Shown: positions 27,993 through 40,611, counted from the stretch's first letter. The stretch is 64,000 nt of DNA from Alphaproteobacteria bacterium Ga0077535 (GCA_001464425.1 LNEK01000019.1:47321-111320); one strand, 5' to 3'. The notes: a model not told the origin generated them from the letters alone. Numbers and translations: made by a program.

Positions 27993-29375
27993 TTGAGCGC
28001 ACGCATCCTCATCGTCGACGATCTCGAAGCCAACCGCCGCCTTTTGGAGGCGAAGCTCACTTCTGAGTATTACGACGTGCTAATGGCCAGCCGCGGCGAA
28101 GAAGCGGTGCAGCTCGCCAAGCGCGAGAAACCCGATCTCATCCTGATGGATGTGATGATGCCCGGCGGCATCGACGGCTACGAAGCGTGCCGGCGCATCA
28201 AGACCCAACCCGAAACACGTCACATCCCTGTCATCATCCTCACCACCCTGGATGATCGCACCGAGAAACTGCGCGGGCTGCAGGCCGGCGCCGAGGAATT
28301 CCTCACTAAGCCGATCGACGATGTGCAGCTGCTTGCACGGGCGAAAAGCTTGCTCGCACTAAAGGTCGTGACGGACGAGCTGCGCGCGCGCGAAGCCAAC
28401 GGCATGCGTCTCGGCGTCATTGGCGAAGAGATGCGCGCCGATCCGTTGGATCAGCATCGGGTATTTTCAGGCACCGTCCTCGTGGTCGACGACAATGCCA
28501 GCCAGATAAAGCGCATTCAGTCGGCGCTAGGCGTTGAACATCGCGTGGCCATCCTCGGCAGCGAGACCGACCTTGGCCCGCCCGATCTCGTCGTGGTCTC
28601 CGTCACCGCCAAAAGCTTCGACGGTTTTCGCGTGATCGCCCGCATGCGCTCAGGTGAGCCGACGCGGCACTTGCCGATCCTCGCCATCGTCGAGCCCGAC
28701 GATCAAAAGCGCGCCCTTCGCGCGCTCGAACTCGGCGCCCACGATATTATCGTTCGTCCGATCGATGAGGACGAAATCGCCGCCCGCGCCCGCACGCTGA
28801 TGCGCCGTAAGCGTTACATCGAGGCGCTGCGCGCACGGCTCGATCAGGGGATCGAACTCGCCATCACCGATCAGCTCACCAATCTCTACAACCGCCGCTT
28901 CCTCGACACCCAATTAGGCCCGCTCGTGCAACGCGCCCAATGCGGCGGCGAGCCGGTTTCGGTCATGGCCATCGACATCGACCATTTCAAACGCTGCAAC
29001 GACACGTACGGCCACGATGTCGGCGATGCGATCCTCCGCGAGTTCGCCGTGCGCCTGGCCTCCAACGTCCGCCCCTCGGACTTCGCCTGCCGCCTAGGCG
29101 GCGAAGAATTCGTCGTGCTAATGCCGCGCACCAATGGCGACATTGGCTGCCTCGCGGCCGAGCGCCTCCGCCGCAATGTGTGCGCCGCACCGTTTAACGC
29201 GCCCGGCGCTCCACATCCGATTGAAATCACCGTCTCGATCGGCGTCGCGTGCACCGCGACAGCCGATGACACGCCCGAAGCGTTGCTGAAGCGCGCGGAC
29301 GAGGCGCTCTATGACGCCAAGCGCGCTGGCCGCAATCGTGTGATCGGCAAAGCCACAGGTGGCCGCGCCGCCTAA
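27993..29375 (+). CDS. pleD: Diguanylate cyclase response regulator PleD
   Basis: REC-REC'-GGDEF; FACRLGGEEFVVLMPRT (GGEEF); adjacency to divK. Confidence 0.93.
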   Translation: MSARILIVDDLEANRRLLEAKLTSEYYDVLMASRGEEAVQLAKREKPDLILMDVMMPGGIDGYEACRRIKTQPETRHIPVIILTTLDDRTEKLRGLQAGAEEFLTKPIDDVQLLARAKSLLALKVVTDELRAREANGMRLGVIGEEMRADPLDQHRVFSGTVLVVDDNASQIKRIQSALGVEHRVAILGSETDLGPPDLVVVSVTAKSFDGFRVIARMRSGEPTRHLPILAIVEPDDQKRALRALELGAHDIIVRPIDEDEIAARARTLMRRKRYIEALRARLDQGIELAITDQLTNLYNRRFLDTQLGPLVQRAQCGGEPVSVMAIDIDHFKRCNDTYGHDVGDAILREFAVRLASNVRPSDFACRLGGEEFVVLMPRTNGDIGCLAAERLRRNVCAAPFNAPGAPHPIEITVSIGVACTATADDTPEALLKRADEALYDAKRAGRNRVIGKATGGRAA

Positions 29376-30415
29376 AGCGCAGCAGCCACGCCGGCGAACG
29401 GCTCCACGAAACTAAGCGCCCCGCTCGTCAGCACTTTGTCGGCGACGCTGACACGTCCGCCTCCGTCACTATCCTTCTTGAACACAATCGCCGGCATCAG
29501 ACCGTGCTTGCCGCAATAGCGCGGCAGCGCAGTCTGAAGCGCGCGCAGGCCGGAAAGGAACAGCCGGCCACGCCAATCATCCGGAATGTAATTGCGTAGG
29601 AAGAGTTGCGGCACGGCGTTGTAAATATCGTACGAGTACGCAAACGGCCAATCCTTGGATTCAAACCAGCTGCGCGACCGCGTATTGTGCGGCAAGTCGG
29701 GCAGTGGCGTATGAATTTCCGGCTGACCGGGGCCGCGCATCGGCAACATCCGGGCCAGACGTTCCAGCCGCCACGGCAGCTTGGCGTCGTTCCACCAGAA
29801 CACCACCACCGCAACACCGCCCGGCTTCAGCACCCGCCACAATTCGCGAAACGCCGCCGCCTGCATCTCAAGCGGCAGCTGATAGATCACGTGATTGCAA
29901 GTGATCGCATCCACCACGCCATCTTGGATGGGCATATTGGTGATGTCGCACTTCAGGTAGATGCCGCGATCACCTAGCTTCTCGCGCGCAGTGTTCAACG
30001 CACGCGTCGACAGATCGGTGCAGATGAAGCGCTCAAAGCGGTCGCCGAACGCCACCACCTCTTCGTCCACCAGTGGCCCGCACCCCGCGTCCAGAATGTA
30101 TTTGCCGCCGCCAGAGAAATAGCGCTCACCCAGCCGGCGCATGCACGCGCGCGCATGCTCAGCGCTGACCGTGCGCGTATCGACGAAGGCCTTGGTTTCC
30201 TGGAATTCGCCTTCAGCGTCCGGCGCCCAGCCGAACTCATCATAAAATTGCTTCGCCGCCGCCTGCTCCCCGCTCAGGTCCTGCAGAAACGACGCGACGC
30301 CGTTGCGCACGGAATAAGTGTGGCCCGAAGCGCTGATGAGGCCGTCCGGCGTCAATTGCAACGCTTCGCCCGATCTCGGGCACTGACATAAATCGGTGAG
30401 AGTTGTGCGGTCCAT
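29372..30415 (-). CDS. Class I SAM-dependent methyltransferase
   Basis: CPRSGEAL..., YILDAGCGPLVDEEVV..., FICTDLSTRAL, VVDAITCNHVIYQLP. Confidence 0.83.
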   Translation of the reverse strand: MDRTTLTDLCQCPRSGEALQLTPDGLISASGHTYSVRNGVASFLQDLSGEQAAAKQFYDEFGWAPDAEGEFQETKAFVDTRTVSAEHARACMRRLGERYFSGGGKYILDAGCGPLVDEEVVAFGDRFERFICTDLSTRALNTAREKLGDRGIYLKCDITNMPIQDGVVDAITCNHVIYQLPLEMQAAAFRELWRVLKPGGVAVVVFWWNDAKLPWRLERLARMLPMRGPGQPEIHTPLPDLPHNTRSRSWFESKDWPFAYSYDIYNAVPQLFLRNYIPDDWRGRLFLSGLRALQTALPRYCGKHGLMPAIVFKKDSDGGGRVSVADKVLTSGALSFVEPFAGVAAAL

Positions 30416-30576
30416 CGCGATCAGAATGAAGTTGCGATTACGCCGTCGCAAGCGTTTTCGTTGCGTAAAAATTGCGCGGAACCTTTTTCGCACCTAACGC
30501 GCAATGCATCGCGCCCGCTCGCCGGCCCGTCGCACGATCATTGTGCGGAGCGAATTAGAGGCGCCTTCTCCGCCGC

Positions 30577-31095
30577 ATGCGCATTCTCCTCTCACTCATC
30601 GCGGCACTGGTGTGCGCGCCATTGGCGTTCGCCCAGACACCGTCTCTCCCGACGTGCGAAGCCGCCGCGCATCGCGCCCTCGATTTTTGGCTTGGCGAGT
30701 GGGACGCGTTCCGCGCCGACACCAATGCGCCTGCAGGGCGCTCGTCGATCCGCAGCGAAGATGGCGGCTGCGTGATTACCGAGCATTGGACCAGCCTCAA
30801 CGCACCCTATTCCGGCCGCAGCCTGAATTTCTTCGATCGCAATAGCGGACGCTGGGAGCAGTACTGGGTCGACTCCACCGGCGGTCGCACCCATTTCGCC
30901 GGCGGTCCGATCGAGAACGGGCTTCAGATGACGAGCGGTCCAACCATCCCCGCCGCTGGCGGCGCGCCCGTTCACAGCCGGGTCACCTTCCTGGCCCGGC
31001 CCGACGGCACAGTCCTGCAGCGCGGGGAGACCTCCGCCGACGGCCAAACCTGGGCGCTCAGTTACGCCTTCATCTATCGCCGCCGTGCCGAATGA
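30577..31095 (+). CDS. Secreted hypothetical protein (DUF1579-like)
   Basis: Signal peptide MRILLSLIAALVCAPLAFAQ; RALDFWLGEWDAFR. Confidence 0.6.
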   Translation: MRILLSLIAALVCAPLAFAQTPSLPTCEAAAHRALDFWLGEWDAFRADTNAPAGRSSIRSEDGGCVITEHWTSLNAPYSGRSLNFFDRNSGRWEQYWVDSTGGRTHFAGGPIENGLQMTSGPTIPAAGGAPVHSRVTFLARPDGTVLQRGETSADGQTWALSYAFIYRRRAE

Positions 31096-31188
31096 ACGAC
31101 TAGAGGGCCGATTTCGCACCGCATTTTGCCAGCCTCTTCGGCTGCAAACGGTCCGCGCCTATGTTATGAGGCCGCAGCGGAGCACCGA

Positions 31189-32019
31189 ATGAATTACGTC
31201 CAGGCCGTCGAGGCGCCAGAGCGCAATACCGGCCAAATCAAACTGCACGATCGCGCTCAGGCGTTCGCAGGCATGCATGCGGCCGGCAAGATCGCCGCGG
31301 GGTGCCTCGATATGCTAGCCGCAGAAGTGCGCGATGGCGTCACTACCGCCCGCATCGATGATCTTGCGCGCCAGTACGTGTTCGATCACGGCGCACTGCC
31401 GGCATGCGTTTTCTATCGCGGCTATCGCCACACCGTGTGCACATCGCTCAACCATGTCGTCTGCCACGGCATCCCGGGCGACCGCGTACTGCGCAGCGGC
31501 GACATCCTGAACATCGACGTCACCGCCATCTTCGACGGCTGGCACGGCGACACCAGCCGCATGTACGCCGTTGGCGACATACCACGCAAAGCCGAGCGGC
31601 TGATGGACATCACCTATGATGCAATGATGCGCGGCATCGCCGCGATCAAACCGGGCGCAACGCTCGGCGACCTCGGCTACGCCATCCAAAGTTATGCGGA
31701 GAGCGAACGCCTCTCCGTCGTGCGCGAGTTTTGCGGCCATGGGCTTGGCCGCATCTTCCACGACGCGCCGAACATCTTGCACTACGGCAAGCCGGGCCAA
31801 GGCGAAGAGCTGAAGCCGGGGATGATGTTCACGGTGGAGCCAATGCTGAACCTTGGCGCGCCTGGCGTGAAAGTACTAGCCGATGGTTGGACTGCCGTGA
31901 CGAAGGATAAATCGCTCACGGCGCAGTACGAGCACTCGATCGGCATCACCGAAGATGGCGTCGAGATCTTCACCAAGTCGCCGGCGGGGATCGATCAGCC
32001 CCACAAGACTCCCGGCTGA
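31189..32019 (+). CDS. map: Methionine aminopeptidase type I
   Basis: [42 protein letters not shown]...[16 protein letters not shown]...MFTVEPM. Confidence 0.94.
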   Translation: MNYVQAVEAPERNTGQIKLHDRAQAFAGMHAAGKIAAGCLDMLAAEVRDGVTTARIDDLARQYVFDHGALPACVFYRGYRHTVCTSLNHVVCHGIPGDRVLRSGDILNIDVTAIFDGWHGDTSRMYAVGDIPRKAERLMDITYDAMMRGIAAIKPGATLGDLGYAIQSYAESERLSVVREFCGHGLGRIFHDAPNILHYGKPGQGEELKPGMMFTVEPMLNLGAPGVKVLADGWTAVTKDKSLTAQYEHSIGITEDGVEIFTKSPAGIDQPHKTPG

Positions 32020-32030
32020 GGCGCGGGCGC

Positions 32031-32882
32031 GTGGCGGGCCGCTCCGACAAGCCGGGCAAACCCGCGACCCCACGTGTGGAGGATTCCGAACTCTTTCCAT
32101 TCAAGCTGGACGACATTTCCGTCGAGCCACCGCCGACCAAGCGCGCGAGGCGCAGCGCGCCCGCGACATCAAAAGACAAGCCGCATTACCACGACCATCG
32201 CGCCCGTCTCCGCCAACGCTTCTCTGAAGCGGGGCCTGCGGCCCTGGCCGAATACGAGCTGCTCGAGCTTTATCTTTTCCGCACGATCCCGCGGCAAGAC
32301 ACCAAACCACTCGCCAAAGCGCTGCTTGCCAAATTCGGCACGCTCGACGCGGTTCTGGCGGCGCCCGTGCAACGCATCGCCGAAGTGAACGGCGCCGGCC
32401 CCGCCGTCGCGCAGGATCTAAAAGTCGTTCAAGCTCTGCTCGAACGCGCCAGCAAAGCGGAGCTCAAACAGCGGACCGTCGTATCGTCCTGGTCGCAGCT
32501 CTTGAACTATTGCCGGATGAGCATGGCGCATGAGCCGCGCGAACAATTCCGGGTCCTCTTTCTCGACGTGAAGAACCAACTCATTGCAGACGAAATCCTC
32601 AACGAAGGCACCATCGATCACGCCCCCGTCTATCCGCGCGAAGTCGCCCGCCGCGCGCTTGAGCTTTCGGCCGCCGCCGTGATCCTCGTTCACAATCACC
32701 CAAGCGGCGATCCCAAACCCAGCGCCGCCGACCTCGCCATCACCCGCGAGATCGTCGCCGCCGCCAACGCGGTGAGTGTCAAGGTACACGATCACCTCGT
32801 CATCGGCCGCAACGGCGCCGAGAGCTTCAAAAGCTTGGGTTGCTTTAACGCCGACAGAGCTTGCAGCCGGCATCGCTGCTGA
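32031..32882 (+). CDS. radC: DNA repair protein RadC (JAB/MPN domain)
   Basis: [25 protein letters not shown]...[19 protein letters not shown]; possible 1-nt frameshift in the last codons. Confidence 0.9.
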   Translation: MAGRSDKPGKPATPRVEDSELFPFKLDDISVEPPPTKRARRSAPATSKDKPHYHDHRARLRQRFSEAGPAALAEYELLELYLFRTIPRQDTKPLAKALLAKFGTLDAVLAAPVQRIAEVNGAGPAVAQDLKVVQALLERASKAELKQRTVVSSWSQLLNYCRMSMAHEPREQFRVLFLDVKNQLIADEILNEGTIDHAPVYPREVARRALELSAAAVILVHNHPSGDPKPSAADLAITREIVAAANAVSVKVHDHLVIGRNGAESFKSLGCFNADRACSRHRC

Positions 32883-32951
32883 GCCTCACACTCGACGCCA
32901 CACTGCGCGGGCCTTATCCTTCGACCCCATCGTCCTAGGGGGAATTCGAGA

Positions 32952-33569
32952 ATGTCGCACACCCGCCGCGCGCTGCTGCTGACCGCGTTTGCCGCAAGCG
33001 TCGCGCCGCCGGCCTTCGCACAAGCCAACGATCACATGACGATCGGCGCCGCCAACGCGCCGCTTCATCTCACCGAGTTCGCCTCGCTCACCTGCGGACA
33101 CTGCGCGCACTTCCACGAGAGCAACTGGAGCACCCTCAAAACCCGTTACATCGACACGGGCCGCGTTCGCTTCACGCTCCACGAAATGCTGACGCCGCCG
33201 CCCGCTGTCGCGCTCGGCATGTTCCAGGTTGCGCGGTGCAATGGCGCGTCGGCGGACCAATACATGCGCCGCGTCAGCATCTTGTTCGAGCGGCAAGCCG
33301 CGATTCTCGGCAGCGGAACGCTCGCGGGCGTGCGCGACGCTTTGGTCGCCGCCGGCGCCGAGTGGGGCCTCACGCCGGCGCAAGTGGTTGCGAGCCTCAA
33401 CGATCCCGCGGGGGCAGAGCGCATCCGCCGCAGCATCGCCAGCTCCGATGCACTCGGCATTTCACAAACGCCGTCCTTCTTGTTCAACGGCGTGCGAGGT
33501 ACGGATCAGGCTTTCGTCACGCCTGAAGGCATGGTGCGCATTCTCGATACGCGGCTGGCGGCGCTTTAA
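32952..33569 (+). CDS. DsbA family thiol:disulfide oxidoreductase, exported
   Basis: SHTRRALLLTAFAASVAPPAFA signal; FASLTCGHCAHFH (CGHC). Confidence 0.88.
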   Translation: MSHTRRALLLTAFAASVAPPAFAQANDHMTIGAANAPLHLTEFASLTCGHCAHFHESNWSTLKTRYIDTGRVRFTLHEMLTPPPAVALGMFQVARCNGASADQYMRRVSILFERQAAILGSGTLAGVRDALVAAGAEWGLTPAQVVASLNDPAGAERIRRSIASSDALGISQTPSFLFNGVRGTDQAFVTPEGMVRILDTRLAAL

Positions 33570-35143
33570 AGCTCGATCCGCCGTTCGATGCTCACATTTT
33601 CCAAGAACGCCTCGTCATGGCTCACCACCAGCAAGGCGCCGTCATAAGCGCGCAAACCTGCTTCGACCGTTTCGATGGATTCAATATCGAGATGGTTTGT
33701 CGGCTCATCCAGGATCAGTAGCTGCGGCGGCGCAGCGCTACCCAGCACGCACGCCAGTCCAGCCCGCAACATCTGCCCGCCGCTCAGCGTGCCGACGATC
33801 TGCAGCGCATAATCAGCGCGAAACGCAAACCGCGCCAGCGCCGCCCGGCACGCATTCTCATCCGCCTCCGGATTGATGCGCATGAAATTGTCACGGATCG
33901 ACAGCGCCGGGTCGAGCACGCTCACCCGCTGATCCAACATCGCGTACGGCACAAGCACACGCGCTTCGCCGCCCCACGGCGCCAGCGCGCCAGTCAGCAC
34001 CGAGAGCAACGTCGTCTTACCCGAGCCATTGGCGCCAGTAATCGCCACCCGCTCCGGCCCCGCGACGACGAAGGACACATTCCGCAACACAGGCGCATCA
34101 GGCGCATAGCCAGCCGTCACGCCCTCCACCCGCGCCACCACTTTGCCGGCCGCGAGCCCCGTCGGCGCCAGCGTCACCGAAAGCGGGGCAAGCACTTCGA
34201 TCCGCTCGCGCGCCGCAGCCACATCTTCAGCTGCCGCTGCACGTTCGCGCTCAGCCAATCGCGCACCCTCACCGCTCGTGTTCTCAGCATTGTTCTTCAT
34301 CATGCCGAGCAAGATCTTCGGCGCATCGCCGCGCATGGCTTTGCGCTTCCCGCCACGATCGCGCCGCGCCTGCCGCTCCAAGCGCTCCTGCGCCACACGC
34401 GCCGCCTCCGCCACGCGCTTTTCCGCGTCCGCCAAATCATGCCGAGCCGCCGCCAACTCCAGCGCTTTGCGCTCCCGGTAAGCGCTCCAATTGCCGCCAT
34501 AACGCGCAGCGCCGAGCGAAGTCAGCTCAACGAGCGCGTCCATCTCATCCAGCAATTCGCGATCATGGCTGACAACAATCGCACCCGCCCGCCAACCGGC
34601 CAGCAACGCAATCACCGCATCGCGACCGTCGCGATCCAGATTGTTCGTAGGCTCGTCCAACAACAAGAAGTCCGGCTCACCAAACACCAACGCCGCCAAG
34701 CTCGCGCGCGTCCGCTGCCCGCCCGAAAGCGCCGCGAGCCGCGTTTCCGCGCTCGCCACTAAACCGACGCGCGCCAGCGCCGCTTCCACGCGCATGCCAA
34801 GCGTCCAATCCGCGCCAGACAATTCATCGGCGCTCGCTTCGCCACGTTCGGCACGCTTAAGCACACGCAGCGTATCGCGCACGCCGAACAGGTCCGCAAT
34901 CGTCTCATCGCCCGCCACTTGCACGGCCTGGCGCAGCAAGCCGACGCGTCCGCTCAGGACAATGCTTCCACTGGGCGGCGCAAGCTCGCCCGCGATCAGC
35001 TTCAACACGGTCGTCTTGCCGACGCCATTGCGGCCAACGAGCCCCGTGCGTTCGGGGCCGAAGCTAAGATCGAGATCGAAGAAGAGGGAGCGGCCGTCCG
35101 GCAAGGACCACGAGAGGCCGGCAAGAATGATAGATGCGGACAT
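33566..35143 (-). CDS. ABC-F family ATPase
   Basis: Two Walker A motifs (GRNGVGKTT, GANGSGKTT), two signatures (LSGGQRTR, LSGGQMLR), no TM. Confidence 0.92.
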   Translation of the reverse strand: MSASIILAGLSWSLPDGRSLFFDLDLSFGPERTGLVGRNGVGKTTVLKLIAGELAPPSGSIVLSGRVGLLRQAVQVAGDETIADLFGVRDTLRVLKRAERGEASADELSGADWTLGMRVEAALARVGLVASAETRLAALSGGQRTRASLAALVFGEPDFLLLDEPTNNLDRDGRDAVIALLAGWRAGAIVVSHDRELLDEMDALVELTSLGAARYGGNWSAYRERKALELAAARHDLADAEKRVAEAARVAQERLERQARRDRGGKRKAMRGDAPKILLGMMKNNAENTSGEGARLAERERAAAAEDVAAARERIEVLAPLSVTLAPTGLAAGKVVARVEGVTAGYAPDAPVLRNVSFVVAGPERVAITGANGSGKTTLLSVLTGALAPWGGEARVLVPYAMLDQRVSVLDPALSIRDNFMRINPEADENACRAALARFAFRADYALQIVGTLSGGQMLRAGLACVLGSAAPPQLLILDEPTNHLDIESIETVEAGLRAYDGALLVVSHDEAFLENVSIERRIEL

Positions 35144-35337
35144 GGTGAGTTCCGGAAACAAAGCTGCTGGGCAAATGTCGTCCGGCGCGCATCACATGTT
35201 TCGGCAATCTCCGTTGCAGCGCCCTAGCTAGCTTCCGCGTCCGCCGCTTTCAAGCCAGCCCATTTGCGCTTGCGTGCGCGGCGCGGCTCCATACACTCCT
35301 GTTTGGACACCGCGAAGCGGGCCACGGGAGGAAGCAG

Positions 35338-36732
35338 ATGACGGACGTAGCGGCCGGTGCGCCGGGCAATAAGCTGGCGGCGCCGGGTTTGACCGATAGC
35401 TCCGTGCGTTATGGCCTTTGGCTTCTGCTCGTCATCTACACGCTGAATTTCGTCGATCGCCAGATCGTCGCCGTGCTCGGCGAAGACATAAAGCGCGATC
35501 TCGGCCTCACCGACACGCAACTCGGCCTGCTCGGCGGCCTCGCCTTCGCGTTGTTCTACACCTTCCTCGGCATCCCGATCGCGCGGATCGCCGAGCGCGG
35601 CAATCGCGTTGGCATCATCAGCGCAGCGCTTGTCGTATGGAGCGGCTTCACCGCGCTCTGCGGCACAGCCACAAGCTTCTGGCAAATCCTGCTCTATCGT
35701 TTTGGCGTCGGCGTCGGCGAAGCCGGCTGCACGCCGCCAGCGCACTCGCTTATCTCCGATTACGTAAAGCCGGAGAAACGCGCATCGGCGCTTGCGCTTT
35801 ATTCGATGGGTGTGCCGATCGGCACCTTCGGCGGCTTCGCCATCGGCGCCATCATCGCCGCCAATTACGGCTGGCGCGCCGCCTTCTTCATGGTCGGCCT
35901 ACCCGGCGTCTTGCTCGGCATTTTGGCCTTCTTCACACTGAAGGAGCCGCGCAAACTCGGCCTGTCGATGCCGCCGACAGTGAAAACACACTTCGGCGAA
36001 GCGCTCAAAGAACTCCGCGCCATTCCGTCTTATTGGTTCGCCGTTCTCGGCGCGACGGTGGTGTCGTTCCTCGGCTACGGACACGCCTATTTCCTGCAAG
36101 CCTTCCTCGCGCGCGTGCACGGGATGGAATTGCAAGAACGCGGCGTCGCCTTCGCGTTCATGGTGCTGGTCGCTGGCGTCCTCGGCACCTGGGCCGGCGG
36201 CAAGATCGCCGACAGCTACGCCAGGAAAGATGCGCGCGCCTACGTGATCTTGCCCGCCATCGCGTTTGCGCTCGGCACACCATTTTTCTTAGCTGCAATG
36301 TTCTGGCCGGTCGCGCCGGGCAGCGGCTACATCGTGCTGCTCTGGCTCGCGATCCCCACGGCCATGAACTCGGTCTGGTACGGCCCCGTCTACGCCGCCA
36401 TTCAGGGCCTCGTGAAACCTCACACGCGCGCCACCGCCGTCGCCGTCATGTTCTTTATCCTGAACCTGATCGCACTCGGCCTCGGCCCCACGACGATCGG
36501 CTATTTCAGCGACGTGTTCGCGGCCCAACACTTTGGCGCCGCCTCTACCGCCGCGTTCGAAGCCGCCTGCCCACCCGGCGGCGCCGAGGCCGCCTGCCTG
36601 GCCGCGCAAGCAGAAGGCATCCGGCTTTCGCTCCTGGTCACGGCCGGCGTCATCGTCATCGGCCTCCTCTGTTTTTGGATGTCGAGCCGCACCATCCGCG
36701 CCGATCTGGCCCGCGCGCAGGCAGCGGCCTGA
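35338..36732 (+). CDS. MFS transporter (spinster-like)
   Basis: 12 TM; NFVDRQIVAVLGEDIKRDLGLTDTQLGLLGGLAFALFYTFLGIPIARIAERGNR. Confidence 0.9.
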   Translation: MTDVAAGAPGNKLAAPGLTDSSVRYGLWLLLVIYTLNFVDRQIVAVLGEDIKRDLGLTDTQLGLLGGLAFALFYTFLGIPIARIAERGNRVGIISAALVVWSGFTALCGTATSFWQILLYRFGVGVGEAGCTPPAHSLISDYVKPEKRASALALYSMGVPIGTFGGFAIGAIIAANYGWRAAFFMVGLPGVLLGILAFFTLKEPRKLGLSMPPTVKTHFGEALKELRAIPSYWFAVLGATVVSFLGYGHAYFLQAFLARVHGMELQERGVAFAFMVLVAGVLGTWAGGKIADSYARKDARAYVILPAIAFALGTPFFLAAMFWPVAPGSGYIVLLWLAIPTAMNSVWYGPVYAAIQGLVKPHTRATAVAVMFFILNLIALGLGPTTIGYFSDVFAAQHFGAASTAAFEAACPPGGAEAACLAAQAEGIRLSLLVTAGVIVIGLLCFWMSSRTIRADLARAQAAA

Positions 36733-36763
36733 CAAGTCCGACGGCGTAGCGTAACAAGCGGCC

Positions 36764-38073
<1,310 letters not shown>

Positions 38074-38077
<4 letters not shown>

Positions 38078-38679
38078 CCCGCGCGGCTCTCTTCCACTTT
38101 CCGCGTCACGACTTCGGCGAGCATCTGCATTTCCGCCAGCGAGCGCTGCATGCGCTCGGCGTGCCGCCGGCGCCGTTCGCTCGCGCGCGCATCGTTACGG
38201 CGCATCGCGCTCTCGTAGCGCTCGCGTTCAACCACAAAGCGCGCCGCCGTCCGCTGCAGCTCGACAAGTTCAGGGCACGCCACGTCCGCCGCGCGCCGCA
38301 GATCGCGCATCGACGGCCAATGCGCCAACGTCATCTGCCGCGCCAAACCGCGCGCAGGTCCATTCAGGTCCGACACTTCAATAAAACCAGCTGCCACACC
38401 GATCATCACTGACACTTCGACACTCGAAAGCGAATCCGGCGCATCGCCGAATGCACTCGCATCCGGCCACACCTCGCCCGCCTCAGCCATCGCGGCGCCA
38501 TAAGCGCGCACAGCGCCGCGCAGCAACGCGCGGCCTTGCGCGGTGCACACATCGCCCGGCGCCCGCCCAGCGGCGAAGAGCTCCAACACTTCACTGGCTT
38601 GCGTTGCAGGCATCGTCACCGGCGCCGGCGCACAGGCGCTCGCAGCGAACACGGCCGCCAGGATCGATATCCGCAGCAT
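38074..38679 (-). CDS. Hypothetical lipoprotein
   Basis: MLRISILAAVFAASACAP lipobox. Confidence 0.55.
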
Positions 38680-38758
38680 GAAAAACACCCTACCCACGCT
38701 GAGTTTGGCGCAGCGTCGTGGACGAAGCGTTCATCGAAAAGCTAAACGGCGATTAACG

Positions 38759-39124
38759 CTACATCGTGCGCCGCGCGCGCCACAGAAGCGCCGCCAGCAC
38801 GCCCTTGACGCGTGGCAGAAGGAGCAAGGCCGACAACACGGCCAACGCCAGAGTGGGCGCCAGCATCAGCTCCGCATCGAGGCCGGAATTCAACACCAGC
38901 ACCAGTGTGATCGGCATGACGATGAGCCCCATCAGCATCACCGTCACGTACGGCGCGACATCCGCCGTCTCCATGTCGGCGAAACTGGCGCCGCAGCGCG
39001 GGCACGCAGGGCTAAGCTTGAGATAGGCGCGAAACAGCGTTCGCGCGCCGCACTGGGGGCAGCACAGCCGCGCCCCGCGCCAGAATGTCCGCGCGACGGA
39101 CGCCCGCCGCGCGGCGCCGCTCAA
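38759..39124 (-). CDS. DUF983 family membrane protein
   Basis: CCPQCGARTLFRAYLKLSPACPRCGASFADMETADVAPYVTVMLMG. Confidence 0.85.
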   Translation of the reverse strand: MSGAARRASVARTFWRGARLCCPQCGARTLFRAYLKLSPACPRCGASFADMETADVAPYVTVMLMGLIVMPITLVLVLNSGLDAELMLAPTLALAVLSALLLLPRVKGVLAALLWRARRTM

Positions 39125-39441
39125 GTCCCGGCTTTCACCGAAATACGCGCTTCAGCGAGGGCTTCTTCCATCTTGGCGCGGATCTGGTGGTCCGAAAGCT
39201 GGACGGCCTGCTGATCCAGGTCCGCCCGAATTTTCCGGAACAAATCTTCAGTCCCAGCCTCTTCCAGGTCAGCGACCACGACAGATTTGGCATATTGGTC
39301 GGCGGCGTCGCCATCGAGGCCCATCAGGCCGGCGGCCCAAAGGCCGACCAACTTGGCCCGGCGGGCCTGTGCCTTGAACTCAAGGTCTTGATCTAATTGG
39401 AATTTAGTCTCTTGGCCGCGTTGCCGATCGTCGAAACTCAT
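39121..39441 (-). CDS. DUF1476 protein (alphaproteobacterial F1Fo-ATP synthase zeta subunit family)
   Basis: MSFDDRQRGQETKFQLDQDLEFKAQARRAKLVGLWAAGLMGL. Confidence 0.9.
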   Translation of the reverse strand: MSFDDRQRGQETKFQLDQDLEFKAQARRAKLVGLWAAGLMGLDGDAADQYAKSVVVADLEEAGTEDLFRKIRADLDQQAVQLSDHQIRAKMEEALAEARISVKAGT

Positions 39442-39640
39442 ACCTTTCAGGCCTCCGTCGCTATAGCGTTTGAATAGGGGCGCGCCCGCCTGCAATCAAC
39501 CGGAAGCGGGCGCCTGTCCTTCCGCCTGCGCCAATTGGCGCCCCGCCTCATCTCCCCTAAGTTATTTCCACGTGGGGCGGCGATTCCGCCCCGCTTGTAC
39601 GATTACGCGGCCACCAGCCGCCGCCCCTCGAGGAGGGCTC

Positions 39641-40441
39641 ATGTCACGCCGCAAGAAGATCTACGAAGGCAAGGCCAAGATTCTTTACGAAGGTCCTGAG
39701 CCGGGCACGATCATTCAATACTTCAAGGACGACGCCACTGCGTTCAATGCGCAGAAGAAAGCGATCCTCGAAGGCAAGGGCGTGATCAACAACCAGATCT
39801 CCGGGTTCATCATGCAGAACCTGAACGCGATCGGTGTGCCCACGCACTACATCAAGACGATGAACATGCGCGAACAGCTCGTGCGTGAAGTCGAGATCAT
39901 CCCGCTCGAAGTCGTCTGCCGCAACGTCGCCGCCGGCTCGCTCTCAACGCGCCTCGGCATCGAAGAAGGCACGCCGCTGCCGCGCTCGATCATCGAGTTT
40001 TATTATAAGAAAGATGAACTCGGCGATCCGATGGTCGCCGAAGAACACATCACCGCATTCAATTGGGCCTCGACGCAAGAGATCGATGATCTCATGGCGC
40101 TGACGCTCCGCGTGAACGATTATCTCTTCGGCATGTTCGGCGCCGTCGGCATCAAGCTCGTCGATTTCAAACTTGAGTTCGGCCGTCTCTACGAAGGCGA
40201 CATGGTCCGCACCGTCATCGCTGACGAAATCAGCCCTGACAGCGCCCGCCTCTGGGACGTCCAGACCAACGAGAAGATGGACAAGGACCGCTTCCGCCGC
40301 GACGCCGCCTCGGCATCGTCAAGCAAGCCGGCATCAGCGAAGTCGCCGGTTAATTGGAGCACTTATGAAAGCGATCGTAACTGTCGGCCTGAAGCCGGGC
40401 GTGCTGGACGTGCAAGGCAAGGCCGTCGCAGGCGCGCTTAA
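39641..40441 (+). CDS. purC: SAICAR synthetase (PurC) with out-of-frame deletion near the 3' end; ancestral stop inferred at 40351-40353
   Basis: [36 protein letters not shown]...DKDRFRRD then frame shift; [16 protein letters not shown] resumes in another frame. Confidence 0.88.
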   Translation: MSRRKKIYEGKAKILYEGPEPGTIIQYFKDDATAFNAQKKAILEGKGVINNQISGFIMQNLNAIGVPTHYIKTMNMREQLVREVEIIPLEVVCRNVAAGSLSTRLGIEEGTPLPRSIIEFYYKKDELGDPMVAEEHITAFNWASTQEIDDLMALTLRVNDYLFGMFGAVGIKLVDFKLEFGRLYEGDMVRTVIADEISPDSARLWDVQTNEKMDKDRFRRDAASASSSKPASAKSPVNWSTYESDRNCRPEAGRAGRARQGRRRRA

Positions 40442-40607
40442 GGATTTGGGCTTTGGCGGCGTGCAGGATGCGCGCGTCGGCAAGCGCATCGAGATCGAAC
40501 TTGAAGGCACTGACCGCGCCGCCGCCGAAGCGCAGGTCAAAGAGATGTGCGAAAAGCTCCTCGCCAACACCGTCATCGAAAGCTACCGCGTCGAGATCAC
40601 GGGCTGA
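40365..40607 (+). CDS. purS: Phosphoribosylformylglycinamidine synthase subunit PurS
   Basis: [54 protein letters not shown]. Confidence 0.93.
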   Translation: MKAIVTVGLKPGVLDVQGKAVAGALKDLGFGGVQDARVGKRIEIELEGTDRAAAEAQVKEMCEKLLANTVIESYRVEITG

Positions 40608-40611
40608 GCCG

